64,000 bases of DNA from the NCBI RefSeq assembly GCF_001984215.1, contig NZ_CP019422.1, forward strand, positions 1 to 64,000, read 5' to 3'. The notes under the pieces were generated by a model. It had not been told where the DNA came from. It did not search any database and saw only the letters and a list, made by a program, of their open reading frames with translations. Origin of the DNA: Mycobacterium sp. MS1601 (lineage in GTDB: Bacteria > Actinomycetota > Actinomycetes > Mycobacteriales > Mycobacteriaceae). This document shows, piece after piece, positions 49,038 to 57,303 of the stretch. Within the stretch, counting starts at the first letter, position 1, and each line of letters opens with the position of its first letter. The position numbers were made by a program, and so were the translations under genes.

Positions 49038-49697
49038 CTACCAGCCAGCACCAAGAGCATCGCAGATTGATTGCGGACCACCAAAGGCAACGAGGCCGTC
49101 AGTCCACGCGGCGCCGTCATACGTCCTCTCCGGCCCCGGTTCGATGTTGTTCGCAAACAGCCACAAGTCATCGAGGTAGCGCTGCAGCGTGCGCTCGAAT
49201 CTCGGCTGAACATTCGGGTGCTCGGCCAAAACTGCATCCGCGCGGCGGACCCAGCTTTCCGTATCGTCGATAAAATTGGGCAGAGCCGCATCCCGCGCGG
49301 GAGTCCCTGGTTGCCCGAGGGCGAACCACGCTTTGGCGGTGGTGCTGTACTCACTCATCAGCGGTCCGATGGCTGCGCAGAGTGCGCGGTCGGCCTGCTC
49401 AGTGGACGCGGGGCTGGATGACGCGGCCGGGTCTCCAGCAGATGGAGCGGCGCTGTTCGAGTCGTTGCTGTCGACGCGGGTTGTCAGGGCCACTACCAGC
49501 GCGGATGCCGCCAAAACCACGGCGAGGACGATGCCCGCGGCGGCGAGTGCCGTCCGCAAGCGTCCCGGGCGTAGGGGCTGCAACACCGGTGGAGGCGCAG
49601 GCGGGCCGTAGCCGGATGGGCCGGGGCCAGGGGGCGGCCCATAGGGACCACCGTTCGGCGGCGGCACATATGCTTGGGTCTTCCCGCCCGCTGTCAT
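49038..49697 (-). CDS. Single-pass membrane protein, ESX substrate operon
   Basis: This 219-residue protein has a Pro/Gly/Tyr-rich cytosolic N-terminus, a membrane helix (RTALAAAGIVLAVVLAASALVVALTT, about residues 55-78) and a helical extracellular domain with two cysteines (LCAAIG and ICDALG) that may pair. No known family. ATG 49697 lies 6 nt after TACCCT; longer starts extend into the promoter. Confidence 0.65.
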   Translation of the reverse strand: MTAGGKTQAYVPPPNGGPYGPPPGPGPSGYGPPAPPPVLQPLRPGRLRTALAAAGIVLAVVLAASALVVALTTRVDSNDSNSAAPSAGDPAASSSPASTEQADRALCAAIGPLMSEYSTTAKAWFALGQPGTPARDAALPNFIDDTESWVRRADAVLAEHPNVQPRFERTLQRYLDDLWLFANNIEPGPERTYDGAAWTDGLVAFGGPQSICDALGAGW

Positions 49698-49703
49698 ACA
49701 TCC

Positions 49704-49745
49704 AGGGTAAACGGCGCCGGTGGGGTATGGCACCGCCAAATTCGG
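49704..49745 (-). promoter_or_regulatory. Leaderless promoter with conserved box, substrate operon
   Basis: Minus strand: CCGAATTTG then GCGGTG (49731-49736), 21 bp, TACCCT (49704-49709), 6 nt, ATG 49697. It drives 49697-45947. The 482-nt space 49698-50179 holds this promoter, the opposite-facing promoter and hairpin listed next, and no protein gene I can support. Confidence 0.65.
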
Positions 49746-49880
49746 CGCCGATCCGCTCGGCACCCCCCGTCGACACATGATTCGTGGCCTTCACAGGTTG
49801 GCTGCCTAGAGCTACCCCGGATCTGTAGCGGGCCCGCGCGGCACCTCAACGAGCCGCTGCGACGGCACGGCATGGCGCCG

Positions 49881-49922
49881 CCGAATTTTGTGCACGGAGG
49901 GACGTGGGCGCTGCGGTAGCGT
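49881..49922 (+). promoter_or_regulatory. Plus-strand promoter with conserved box, no gene behind it
   Basis: CGAATTTT then GTGCAC (49890-49895), 21 bp, TAGCGT (49917-49922). This is one of the best matches to the shared promoter, but it faces an apparently non-coding stretch. Confidence 0.65.
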
Positions 49923-49927
49923 TCGTG

Positions 49928-50010
49928 GTGTTCCGGTCGCACCCCCCCGAGGTCGGAACCGGAAGGGCCCGACTCCTCCCACCTTTGGTCGGGCCCTTCC
50001 ACTTAAAACT
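49928..50010 (+). ncRNA. Candidate small RNA of about 75-80 nt
   Basis: A predicted transcript starting about 6 nt after TAGCGT would run into a 13-bp perfect stem: GGAAGGGCCCGAC (49961-49973), a 14-nt loop, GTCGGGCCCTTCC (49988-50000), followed by ACTTAAAACTTT. A GTG at 49928 opens a 68-codon frame, but its codons are not mycobacterial in bias and it runs through the hairpin, so an RNA is the better reading. Exact ends are inferred. Confidence 0.45.
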
Positions 50011-50179
50011 TTCGAACGACATTTGTTGCCAACACTTCTCGCGATTCGCAGTCAGTCTGTTTGCCCGGGCCGTGCCCCGTGCGTTAGTCAATCGGCGCGG
50101 GGTTTTGGCTATAGGCCCGCCAAGGCCAATCTGAAAACATCGGTTCTGGCTCAGCGCTTTTCGGAGCTAGACCGGCGGA

Positions 50180-50512
50180 TCAGATGTCGGTAATGCTGTA
50201 GTGGTCCCAGAACTCTTTGCGGGACAGCATCATTGCCTCGTTAGCGGCGGCGAACAGATCGTTGAGCTTCTTTTCCAACGCCAAGTTGGTCAGTGATGTG
50301 CGGGCAGCCTCGTGGATGAACAGTTCGAGGAGGCGGCCGTCGTCGCCCAGGGTGAACCGCACATAGCCATCGGGGTCTTCGACCTCGGTGCGCAACGCCC
50401 CGAGCTGGGCGATCATCTTGTCGAGACGCTCCAGGGTCGCGGCTTGTTCCGCTTCGGAAAACTTGACCTTTTCCTCGTCGCCGAGGTCATCGAAGCCCGC
50501 GCCGCCCAACAT
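50180..50512 (-). CDS. YbaB/EspL-like small protein
   Basis: This 110-residue protein has the YbaB/EbfC fold pattern: a first helix (AATLERLDKMIAQLGALRTEV), a central sheet (GYVRFTLGDDGRLLELFIH) and a last helix. EspL of the ESX-1 locus has the same fold and lies beside espB, and this gene overlaps the end of the EspB-like gene by one base. It is probably a chaperone or partner of EspB. Confidence 0.68.
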   Translation of the reverse strand: MLGGAGFDDLGDEEKVKFSEAEQAATLERLDKMIAQLGALRTEVEDPDGYVRFTLGDDGRLLELFIHEAARTSLTNLALEKKLNDLFAAANEAMMLSRKEFWDHYSITDI

Positions 50513-52182
50513 TAGGCGCCGTCCTTCGGTGCGACGGTCGTGATACGGCGGATCAGCGGAGCGCTACTGCGCTGAGGTGCGTCGTCGTTGGGCGGTGGGT
50601 CGTCGTCTTTGCGGTCCGGTGCGGTTGTCGACACTGCGATCCTGTCAGCGGTCACCTTGCCGGTCACCGATTCTGTGTGCGGAAGAGCTTTGCCCACAAC
50701 TTGTTTGGGCTTTGCGTTGCGTTCGTCGGCCCCGCCGCCTTGGCCTGCGCCCCCTGGCATGCCGGCCATCGGCATGCCTCCCATTGGCATCATGCCGCCG
50801 CCCGGGCCCATCGTGGGGCTCACCGGCGGAGGCAGCGAGCCGCCGGTGGGCAAGGTTGGCGGGGTGGGGTTGGGGCCGGTGGAGGGCATCACCGGCGGCG
50901 TCGACGGTGCCCCGCCGGAAGCTGGCGACGTCATGCCACCCCCGCCCCCTCCGCCGCCGAAGCCGCTCATGTCGTCCAAGGGCGCATCGTCTAGGCCCAG
51001 GTCCTCGGTGCCGATGTCGTCGAGCTCGGGTTGCATCAACCCGGATAGCCCTTGAGTAGCCGCACCCATCGCCTGCGTTCCGGCCTGAATCAGCGATTCG
51101 GGCGCCTTCATCACCGATGACATCGCGCCGCCCAGTAGTCCCCCGGCCGCCCCGAGAACCGTGGGGATCATGCTGGGAAGCATCGAGGCCAGCTGACCGG
51201 CCATATCCTGTGACCCGGGCTCTCCCGGCGTCGCTTCGCCCGGCAGACCCGCTCCTTCCCCGGCAGCGGCCGCGGCGGCCGCCTCGTCGGCGGGAACGTC
51301 GGGGATACCGTCGCCGTGCAGATCACCCTCACCGGCGGTGGTGGCCTCTGTGCTGGCGTAGTAGCCGCCGAAGCCTTGCGCGGTTTGGGCCTCCATCTGA
51401 GCTTTCTGCTCCACCGCGTTGGCCAGCGGCACCGCGTACATGCCGCCGGTCTGCGCGTTAGCCTGCGCCAGCGTCTGTAGCTGGTGGTTCATCGCTTGAA
51501 ACGCGTCCGGGCTCGGAATGTCGCTGCGCGCCTGAGTGACCTCTTGAGCATGGCGATTGGCCTGCTCAGCGACCGTATCTGCGCGCTGGCCGGAGGTTTC
51601 CAACGCATTGGCGTATTTGATCAGGTGCCCGCGCACCACGTCGGTGGCCACCGGGCTATCCCAGCTGTCAGGGAGATTATCGGCGACCAGCCGTACCGCG
51701 GCTGAGGCGTCGCGGGCCGAGCCGGCGACCTGGCGCCATCCCGAAATGAACGCTTCGCCGCTGGCGGGGTCGCCGGAGTGCACCGCATTGGAGATGATCT
51801 CGGCGGGCGCGGCGGGTGGTGCGGCCAGCACTGGACGCGCGTCGGGAGGGATTGGTGGCGAAGGGGGCGCCCAGCCCGACACGGCGGCGCCCTCACTGGC
51901 GGTGTTGAGGCTGGAGATTTTGGTCGCGTTGGCTGCGTCTTTGGCGGTGAAACCTGCTGCGACGTTGGCCAGCTGTTCGGCGGTGGCTGCCAGCCCTGCC
52001 GCCTGTTCGACCAGGACGCTGGCCAAGGTGGTTCCCGCAGTGGTGAGCCTGCCCGCAGCGCCCACCGACGCCGGATCGGCGGCCAGCGGGGGATGCTCGG
52101 GGTTAGCTGTCGTCAGATCCGACAGCGCTGCGGTGATCCGTTGCGCTGCCGAGACCAGTCCACTCGGGTCAACAGAAACCAT
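50512..52182 (-). CDS. EspB-like ESX substrate
   Basis: The 556-residue protein has a PE-like helical pair (1-95), a Pro-rich linker, a PPE-like helical region with W in ISGWRQVAGS and LPDSWDSPVA (about 150-270), and a long Gly/Met/Pro-rich tail ending in charged sequence. That single-chain PE-PPE layout, with a GMPMGGMPM-type tail, is that of EspB, a secreted ring-forming ESX-1 protein. Neighbours resembling EspL, EspD, EspC and EspK support it. Confidence 0.72.
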   Translation of the reverse strand: MVSVDPSGLVSAAQRITAALSDLTTANPEHPPLAADPASVGAAGRLTTAGTTLASVLVEQAAGLAATAEQLANVAAGFTAKDAANATKISSLNTASEGAAVSGWAPPSPPIPPDARPVLAAPPAAPAEIISNAVHSGDPASGEAFISGWRQVAGSARDASAAVRLVADNLPDSWDSPVATDVVRGHLIKYANALETSGQRADTVAEQANRHAQEVTQARSDIPSPDAFQAMNHQLQTLAQANAQTGGMYAVPLANAVEQKAQMEAQTAQGFGGYYASTEATTAGEGDLHGDGIPDVPADEAAAAAAAGEGAGLPGEATPGEPGSQDMAGQLASMLPSMIPTVLGAAGGLLGGAMSSVMKAPESLIQAGTQAMGAATQGLSGLMQPELDDIGTEDLGLDDAPLDDMSGFGGGGGGGGMTSPASGGAPSTPPVMPSTGPNPTPPTLPTGGSLPPPVSPTMGPGGGMMPMGGMPMAGMPGGAGQGGGADERNAKPKQVVGKALPHTESVTGKVTADRIAVSTTAPDRKDDDPPPNDDAPQRSSAPLIRRITTVAPKDGA

Positions 52183-52186
52183 CGGT

Positions 52187-52495
52187 CTACAGATTCCTCA
52201 GTCGGTCACGGGCGGCGGAAAGGTCCCCTTGGGTGGGGAAATCTGCGTAGCAGACAGGATCGAGCTTGGCGTTCTCCATCTGCTCGCGCAGTGCCACCTG
52301 CCCCTGAAGATACGCCACGTCAGCACAGGCCACGATTCGCTGAGCTAACTCAAACATGGGGTCACGCATGGCTTTGGGTTCGAGCTGAACGCCCAGGATG
52401 TGCCCCTTGACGGCGTTTCTGACCAGGACCGCATCGTCGCGGGTCCTGGCCAGGAACGCCTGCTCGCTCAGCGGCAGGTTGTCATTGTTGATCAA
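52187..52495 (-). CDS. EspD-like (DUF2694-type) small protein
   Basis: This 102-residue protein has a short sheet (DAVLVRNAVKGHILGVQLEP) followed by a helix (ELAQRIVACADVAYLQGQVALREQM), the pattern of EspD, which stabilises EspA/EspC in ESX-1. It overlaps the EspC-like gene by 14 nt and precedes the EspB-like gene by 4 nt. Assignment rests on pattern and order. Confidence 0.58.
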   Translation of the reverse strand: MINNDNLPLSEQAFLARTRDDAVLVRNAVKGHILGVQLEPKAMRDPMFELAQRIVACADVAYLQGQVALREQMENAKLDPVCYADFPTQGDLSAARDRLRNL

Positions 52496-52790
52496 CTCGG
52501 AGGTTTTCTGCGTTGATTTCGTCGCGGGTGACGAAGTTGGCCGCTTCGCGGCGCAACCCGATCGCGGCGCTGCGGTGGGTGTGTTCGTGGTGGAGCAGCG
52601 CGGCGTCGCGGTTGACCATCAAGTCCGACACCGCCGACTTGAACTGGTGCATGATCGGGCCGAAGGTGTTGACCGCGGCCAGGATCTCGGCGCTGGCCTC
52701 GCGGGCGGGCGCGATCTGGTCGGCGACATCGTCATGCTGGTTGGCGACGGTGCGCATCACCTCAGGGTCGATATGAATCGGGTCGGTCAT
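52482..52790 (-). CDS. EspC-like (DUF2580) ESX substrate
   Basis: This 102-residue protein closely matches the EspC pattern: IDPEVMRTVANQHDDVADQI at the start, a GPIMHQF turn in the middle and a late helix ending with FVTRDE. EspC is secreted with EspA and forms surface filaments in ESX-1. The ribosome site GAAGGAG precedes ATG 52790. It follows the DUF4226 gene by 62 nt; no clear conserved box is seen here, so it is likely co-transcribed. Confidence 0.7.
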   Translation of the reverse strand: MTDPIHIDPEVMRTVANQHDDVADQIAPAREASAEILAAVNTFGPIMHQFKSAVSDLMVNRDAALLHHEHTHRSAAIGLRREAANFVTRDEINAENLRVDQQ

Positions 52791-52852
52791 CTCATAGCTC
52801 CTTCGATCTAGATATTGTCGCGATTTTTTGCCGCCGCGTCATACGTCAGCCG

Positions 52853-54775
52853 CTATCCGGTGGGGGTGGGCACCGGTGCGCTGGCCAGCGGCGCCGGGTT
52901 CGCCGGGTCGGTGGCCGGGGAGGTCGGTGGGATAGGCACCGGCGCGGGAGCCGGGGTGGGCGCTGGTGCGCCGACCGCGCTGGGATCGAGCCAGCCCAGG
53001 AAGCCCGGGCTGGAGGCAATCATCGACGCCGGCACAACCTGGCCATCTTGGAGCGCCTTTACCGAGCTCAGCGCGACCGCGTAATGGTCGTTGAACACCG
53101 CGAGCATGCCGGCCGACAGGCGCGACGGATCGACCGGAGCGGTCACCGGAGTGCCCGGCGGGGGCAGCTCGAGGTGCTGTTCGCGATAGGCCTCCTCGAG
53201 TGGCTTGCCGTCGATGTGGGCCTTGACGGCCTGGGCCAGCTCTGGGGTGCGTGCGTTGGCGGTCGAGCCGTCCGGCAGCGTGATTGCCGTCGGCGGCGGT
53301 GGGGGCGGGCCCGGGGCCGCCGGTGGGGCGCCCTCCCCGGGCGTGCCCGCGGGCACCGGCTCGGGCGGAGTGCCCGATTGCGGCGTCGTGGCCGGCGGGG
53401 TTTCCCCGGGCACTGGCTCGGGTGCGTGGTCGTGGTCGTCCTTACCCTCGTCCTCGTCGAGCTCGTCGTCCTTGTCCTTCTCCGACTCGACGCCGGGGTC
53501 GGGTTCCTCACGGCGGGCTTGCTCGCCCAGCTGGGAAGCCAGACCGGCCAGCGGCGCAGCGGCTCCGGTGAGAGCATCAAGCGGGCTGCCGCCACCCAAT
53601 CCGCCACCCGGAGGGAAAGCCCCCATCGCGGCCGGCAACGCGGAGGCCAGCCCCGCCAGCGGGTCAGCACCCATCGGACCGCCCATCCCCAAATCCGACA
53701 ACATCGGATCGGGCATCGGCTCCATCGGCCCCAGCCCCGCATCCGTGAGCGCGGGATCGGCAAGCGCGGGATCGCTGACCGGCGGCGCCGGAGCCGGCGC
53801 CGCAGGTCCCGGTTGGGCGTTGGGATCAGTGGGAGTCTCGCCCCCGGTGTCCGGGGAGGCTCCGTCCATGTCGTAGAGGGCGGCCAGCGCCGACGCCGCC
53901 TTGGCCTGATCCTCGGCAGTCAAAGTCCCCGACTGGAGTACTTCGCCGATCGCGGCGACCTGACTGCGCAAGAACTTCAAGAACGCCTGCTCGCCCGCCG
54001 GAGTGTCCAGCGACATCGCCGGGTTGTTGACCGCCTCGACGATCTTCTGCTGAATGTCGTTGAGCTTCTGCTGGCCCTCGGCGGTCGTGGTCCGGGCGCT
54101 CAGCATCGCCTCGGTCAACTTGCCCTCAGCCTCGCTGAGTTGGCTGTAGCGGTCCTTCATCTCGTCGTGCAGCTTGCGTACCGCGTCAGCCGTGCGCCCC
54201 GACTGCTGCTCATCGGTCGCCACGCCGGGCTGGCTGCCCGGAGGCGGTGTGGCGGGCCGCTGCTCAGATCCCACGACGTCTCCGTTGGCGTTGTAGTAGG
54301 TGCGCTTGCCTGTCGCTGGATCGTCCACGTAGGAGGCGGCCAGTGGGGCGACCTGCTGGCCTTGAGCGTTGACCGGCACATACTGGCCAGCCTCGTTGCG
54401 CCGGAACTCCGGGAAGAACGGCTGACCGGCCTTGCCGTCACCACCAAGTAGCGACACCGAGCCATCGTTGTTCATCACGTAGGTGTTGCCGTTGTCGCGA
54501 TAAGCCAACGAGCCATCGGTCGGTACCCGCGTGCCGTCGCTGAAGACGAGATAGCGGTCCGCGCTCGGTTCAGAGGTGTTGAACCGCATACCAGGATCGC
54601 CATAAGCCGCTTGGGCCTTGTCCAACACCGTGTTCCAGTACGGGTCCGAGGGGCTGATGTTGGGGGCAAACGCTCCCCCGTCGGCACGCCAACCCGGATC
54701 CCAGCCCATACCGACCCCGGCGACCGGCTTGGCATGCCAGGACACCAGCTCATCGAACTTGCGAGCGTCGGTCAT
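52853..54775 (-). CDS. DUF4226-family large ESX-associated protein
   Basis: This 640-residue protein has an N-terminal region with short YRDNGNTYVMNNDGS and YYNANGDVVG beta-repeats (1-180), a DUF4226 helical hairpin (about 190-300: KDRYSQLSEAEGKLTEAM, TPAGEQAFLKFLRSQVAAIGEVL), a Pro/Gly/Asp-rich stretch, and a C-terminal domain (TANARTPELAQAVKAHIDGKPLEEAY to ASSPGFLGWLDP). DUF4226 occurs in mycobacterial proteins near ESX genes, and again in the three hydrolase genes next door. Function unknown; a co-secreted partner or chaperone is likely. Confidence 0.65.
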   Translation of the reverse strand: MTDARKFDELVSWHAKPVAGVGMGWDPGWRADGGAFAPNISPSDPYWNTVLDKAQAAYGDPGMRFNTSEPSADRYLVFSDGTRVPTDGSLAYRDNGNTYVMNNDGSVSLLGGDGKAGQPFFPEFRRNEAGQYVPVNAQGQQVAPLAASYVDDPATGKRTYYNANGDVVGSEQRPATPPPGSQPGVATDEQQSGRTADAVRKLHDEMKDRYSQLSEAEGKLTEAMLSARTTTAEGQQKLNDIQQKIVEAVNNPAMSLDTPAGEQAFLKFLRSQVAAIGEVLQSGTLTAEDQAKAASALAALYDMDGASPDTGGETPTDPNAQPGPAAPAPAPPVSDPALADPALTDAGLGPMEPMPDPMLSDLGMGGPMGADPLAGLASALPAAMGAFPPGGGLGGGSPLDALTGAAAPLAGLASQLGEQARREEPDPGVESEKDKDDELDEDEGKDDHDHAPEPVPGETPPATTPQSGTPPEPVPAGTPGEGAPPAAPGPPPPPPTAITLPDGSTANARTPELAQAVKAHIDGKPLEEAYREQHLELPPPGTPVTAPVDPSRLSAGMLAVFNDHYAVALSSVKALQDGQVVPASMIASSPGFLGWLDPSAVGAPAPTPAPAPVPIPPTSPATDPANPAPLASAPVPTPTG

Positions 54776-54832
54776 CGTAACCTCTTCTGCATCAACATCA
54801 TTGACGGAGATAGGCCCGCCGCCGCATTGAAA

Positions 54833-54991
54833 TCAGAAGTAGTCACGAGAGATCGTCTCTTCGAGATCGCGCGGCGCTGCGAACTCCGGTGGCCGCTGCG
54901 GGGTGGAATCACCGCCGAAGACTTTCTTCGCCCGCGTAGCGAGATCCAAGATTTGACTGGCTTGTTGCTGCAACCCAGACTCCACGGCCAC
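54833..54991 (-). CDS. 52-residue small protein at the head of the DUF4226-EspC-EspB operon
   Basis: GTG 54991 opens a short frame starting MAVESGLQQQASQILDLA and ending EETISRDYF. A ribosome site (GAGGAAAGG) and a conserved-box promoter stand directly upstream, and codon bias is normal. An overlapping longer frame from ATG 54993 gives a Ser/Arg-rich product of poor quality and is rejected. No family recognised; the helical Gln/Leu-rich sequence suggests a small partner protein. Confidence 0.55.
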   Translation of the reverse strand: MAVESGLQQQASQILDLATRAKKVFGGDSTPQRPPEFAAPRDLEETISRDYF

Positions 54992-55017
54992 ATCCTTTCC
55001 TCGGGCGGATAACTACG

Positions 55018-55061
55018 AGCCTAAAGCCGCGCCGATCCCCCTCCGTGCACGATTTTCCGGG
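55018..55061 (-). promoter_or_regulatory. Promoter with conserved box, substrate operon 54991-50180
   Basis: Minus strand: CCGGAAAATC then GTGCAC (55045-55050), 21 bp, TAGGCT (55018-55023), then a leader of about 20 nt with a ribosome site. The box begins 2 nt past the stop of the upstream hydrolase gene. Confidence 0.74.
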
Positions 55062-55062
55062 G

Positions 55063-56112
55063 CTAGGTGGCCACCGGGCGGCGCGCGATAAACCCTGGCG
55101 GCATCGGCGCGATACGCACCACATCACCGGTCTGAGGGGCGTGCACTACCTGTGTCGACGAGATCGCCAACATGACATGGCCCGGGCCGCGGCCGTCATA
55201 GGACGCCTTGGGAAAGATCAGATCACCGGCGCGCACTTCACCAGGAGGCACCGCCACCCCCTGATTCACTTGCGTATAGGTGTCGGGCCCCAGCTGCACG
55301 CCGGCTTGACGCCACGCCCACCCCGTGAGCCCCGAGCAGTCAAAGACCGAAGGGCCCTTCGCGCCCCACACATACGGGCGGCCCAGCTTGGACAGCGCCG
55401 CCTGGACAGCTTGCCCACCCCTACCGGGAGGGATATCGCGGCCCGTGTCGATCCTGGGCGACGGTCGTCGCCCACCAGATCCGCCACCTCTGGAGCCGCC
55501 ACCAAACCCGCCGCCGCCCAATGGGATTCCCCCGAATCCCCCACCGCTTTGTGGCATCGACAGGCCCGAGCCGCCGCCGAATGGTGAGCCGCTTCCTGCG
55601 CCCACACCGCCGCGGCCGCCGTAGGCCATTGACCGCAGCATCGCCGCCATCTGTGCGTCGCGGGTTTTGTAGGCCTGCACGACTTGTTGTTGTTGGGCGA
55701 CGCGTTGGCGCAGGGCGACCAGGAGTGCTTTCTGGCCGGCGGGGGTGTTGGTGAACGGGGCCAGTCCGTTGGTGTCGGCGGCGGCGCCGTTGACGACGGT
55801 GCCGGAGCTGGTGCGGCCGGTGCGATCGGCGCGGGCGGCTTCGTCGAGCTGGGTGCTCAGTGCCCGGTCGTTGCCGGCCAGGGTGTCCAGGGCCGGGCCC
55901 GCGCCGCCGGCGAAGGTGGAGTAGTTGGTGGCCAGCTGCCCCGACAGTGGTGCCATCTGGGCCTGACCGGAGCGCACCAGGTCCCCGGCGCCGGAGAGCT
56001 TCATCACCGAGCCCGCGGCGGGTCCTTGCCCGGAGGCCGGCGGGTCGCCGAACAGTGAGTGCGCGCGGCCCAGCACCTCACCGACCTGAGCCACCACCGC
56101 GCCAACCGACAC
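55063..56112 (-). CDS. ESX-linked wall hydrolase 1: DUF4226 domain plus NlpC/P60 endopeptidase
   Basis: This 349-residue protein joins a DUF4226-type helical domain (1-160), a Gly-rich linker and an NlpC/P60 domain with catalytic Cys in VFDCSGLTGWAW and His in GPGHVMLAI. NlpC/P60 enzymes cut peptidoglycan stem peptides. There is no Sec signal; a YxxxD T7SS signal (YKTRD) sits at the end of the helical domain, so export by ESX is likely. The start GTG 56112 follows GATACT by 6 nt; a longer start at 56151 lies inside the promoter box. First of three genes sharing the N-terminal half. Confidence 0.82.
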   Translation of the reverse strand: MSVGAVVAQVGEVLGRAHSLFGDPPASGQGPAAGSVMKLSGAGDLVRSGQAQMAPLSGQLATNYSTFAGGAGPALDTLAGNDRALSTQLDEAARADRTGRTSSGTVVNGAAADTNGLAPFTNTPAGQKALLVALRQRVAQQQQVVQAYKTRDAQMAAMLRSMAYGGRGGVGAGSGSPFGGGSGLSMPQSGGGFGGIPLGGGGFGGGSRGGGSGGRRPSPRIDTGRDIPPGRGGQAVQAALSKLGRPYVWGAKGPSVFDCSGLTGWAWRQAGVQLGPDTYTQVNQGVAVPPGEVRAGDLIFPKASYDGRGPGHVMLAISSTQVVHAPQTGDVVRIAPMPPGFIARRPVAT

Positions 56113-56173
56113 GAAACCAGTATCAGCGACCCAGACCCACCCCCCAGACACAAAATTTGGCAGCAGGTGGCAC
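55548..56173 (-). repeat. Direct repeat copy A (DUF4226 domain plus promoter)
   Basis: This block is repeated nearly base for base at +1179 (copy B) and, from 55661 onward, at +2318 (copy C). Differences from B are a handful of single bases, one of which changes the YxxxD aspartate. Confidence 0.88.
56119..56160 (-). promoter_or_regulatory. Leaderless promoter of wall hydrolase 1
   Basis: Minus strand: CCAAATTTT then GTGTCT (56146-56151), 21 bp, GATACT (56119-56124), 6 nt, GTG 56112. It is part of the duplicated block. Confidence 0.65.
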
Positions 56174-56191
56174 CGTGGAGGCCGCTACGCG

Positions 56192-57291
56192 TTAGGTACG
56201 CACATACCCGCCACCCTTGGTCGCGATGTGCACGTGGTCGAAATGGTTCGCGGTGGCCCCGCCACGGCCTCCCATCGGTTCACCGCCCCCAGGGCCGTAA
56301 TACATCGCTTGACGCCAGATCGCGTGGTCGACGCCGAGTGCCTCTTTGTTGGCCATCACAAACGACAGCACCTCATCCCCCAGGGCCTTGCCCTGAGGGG
56401 TATTCCAGTTGGGGATCATCACATCCAGCGCGAGCCCGTTGGGGTGCCACTTCAACGAGTCGGCGCGCACGCCGCCTATCTCCCGGATCTGCGGAAACGC
56501 CGCCGAGACAGCGCGATTGGTGAGCACGGTGAACTTCTGCAGCCCGTTCTCGGGGCCTTGCCTGGTGGCAGCTGGCCCTGGATGGCTCTGGCGACAATGC
56601 TGCCGGCGTCTAAGGCTCCCAGCGGCCCGCGGCCTCCCGGTCGCGTGCTCGACATCAGGCGCGTGCCGCTGCCGCCCAGCCCAGACAACCCGGAGAGCCC
56701 TTGAAGTCCGCTCAGCGGCGACCCCATTTGTGGCATCGACAGGCCCGAGCCGCCGCCGAATGGTGAGCCGCTTCCTGCGCCCACACCGCCGCGGCCGCCG
56801 TAGGCCATTGACCGCAGCATCGCCGCCATCTGTGCGCCGCGGGTTTTGTAGGCCTGCACGACTTGTTGTTGTTGGGCGACGCGTTGGCGCAGGGCGACCA
56901 GGAGTGCTTTCTGGCCGGCGGGGGTGTTGGTGAACGGGGCCAGTCCGTTGGTGTCGGCGGCGGCGCCGTTGACGACGGTGCCGGAGCTGGTGCGGCCGGT
57001 GCGATCGGCGCGGGCGGCTTCGTCGAGCTGGGTGCTCAGTGCCCGGTCGTTGCCGGCCAGGGTGTCCAGGGCCGGGCCCGCGCCGCCGGCGAAGGTGGAG
57101 TAGTTGGTGGCCAGCTGCCCCGACAGTGGTGCCATCTGGGCCTGACCGGAGCGCACCAGGTCCCCGGCGCCGGAGAGCTTCATCACCGAGCCCGCGGCGG
57201 GTCCTTGCCCGGAGGCCGGCGGGTCGCCGAACAGTGAGTGCGCGCGGCCCAGCACCTCACCGACCTGAGCAACCGCCGCGCCAACCGACAC
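56192..57291 (-). pseudogene. ESX-linked wall hydrolase 2: DUF4226 domain plus LAS/M15-like zinc peptidase, frameshifted
   Basis: The N-terminal half is almost identical to hydrolase 1. The C-terminal half, in another frame, holds LKWHPNGLALDVMIPN and NHFDHVHIAT, the zinc-ligand motifs (H, D, HxH) of LAS/M15-type peptidases that cut peptidoglycan peptides. One more C in the run at 56552-56555 joins the frames through KAPENGLQKFTVLTNRAV, giving about 366 residues. The T7SS YxxxD at the end of the helical domain is changed to YKTRG. Start GTG 57291. Confidence 0.74.
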
Positions 57292-57303
57292 GAAACCAGT
57301 ATC
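56727..57303 (-). repeat. Direct repeat copy B
   Basis: Near-identical to 55548-56124. Identity stops just upstream of the -10, where the spacer differs from copies A and C. Confidence 0.88.

Noticed and set aside
49951..50001. tRNA-like stretch (GGTCGGAACC, then a long stem)
   Set aside because: No cloverleaf, anticodon loop or T-loop consensus can be drawn; a simple hairpin explains it.
49904..50134. Open frame of 76 codons over the candidate small RNA
   Set aside because: Composition is unlike neighbouring proteins, the frame crosses the hairpin, and no family is recognisable.
52791..52852. Possible conserved box (TCGCGA after an A-run) before the EspC-like gene
   Set aside because: At 21 bp downstream there is only TATGAG at the start codon, not a -10; the gene is more likely read from the promoter at 55.02 kb.
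54772..54993. 73-codon frame starting at ATG 54993
   Set aside because: Ser/Arg-rich, poor third-position GC; the overlapping 52-codon frame from GTG 54991 fits codon use and ribosome-site spacing better.
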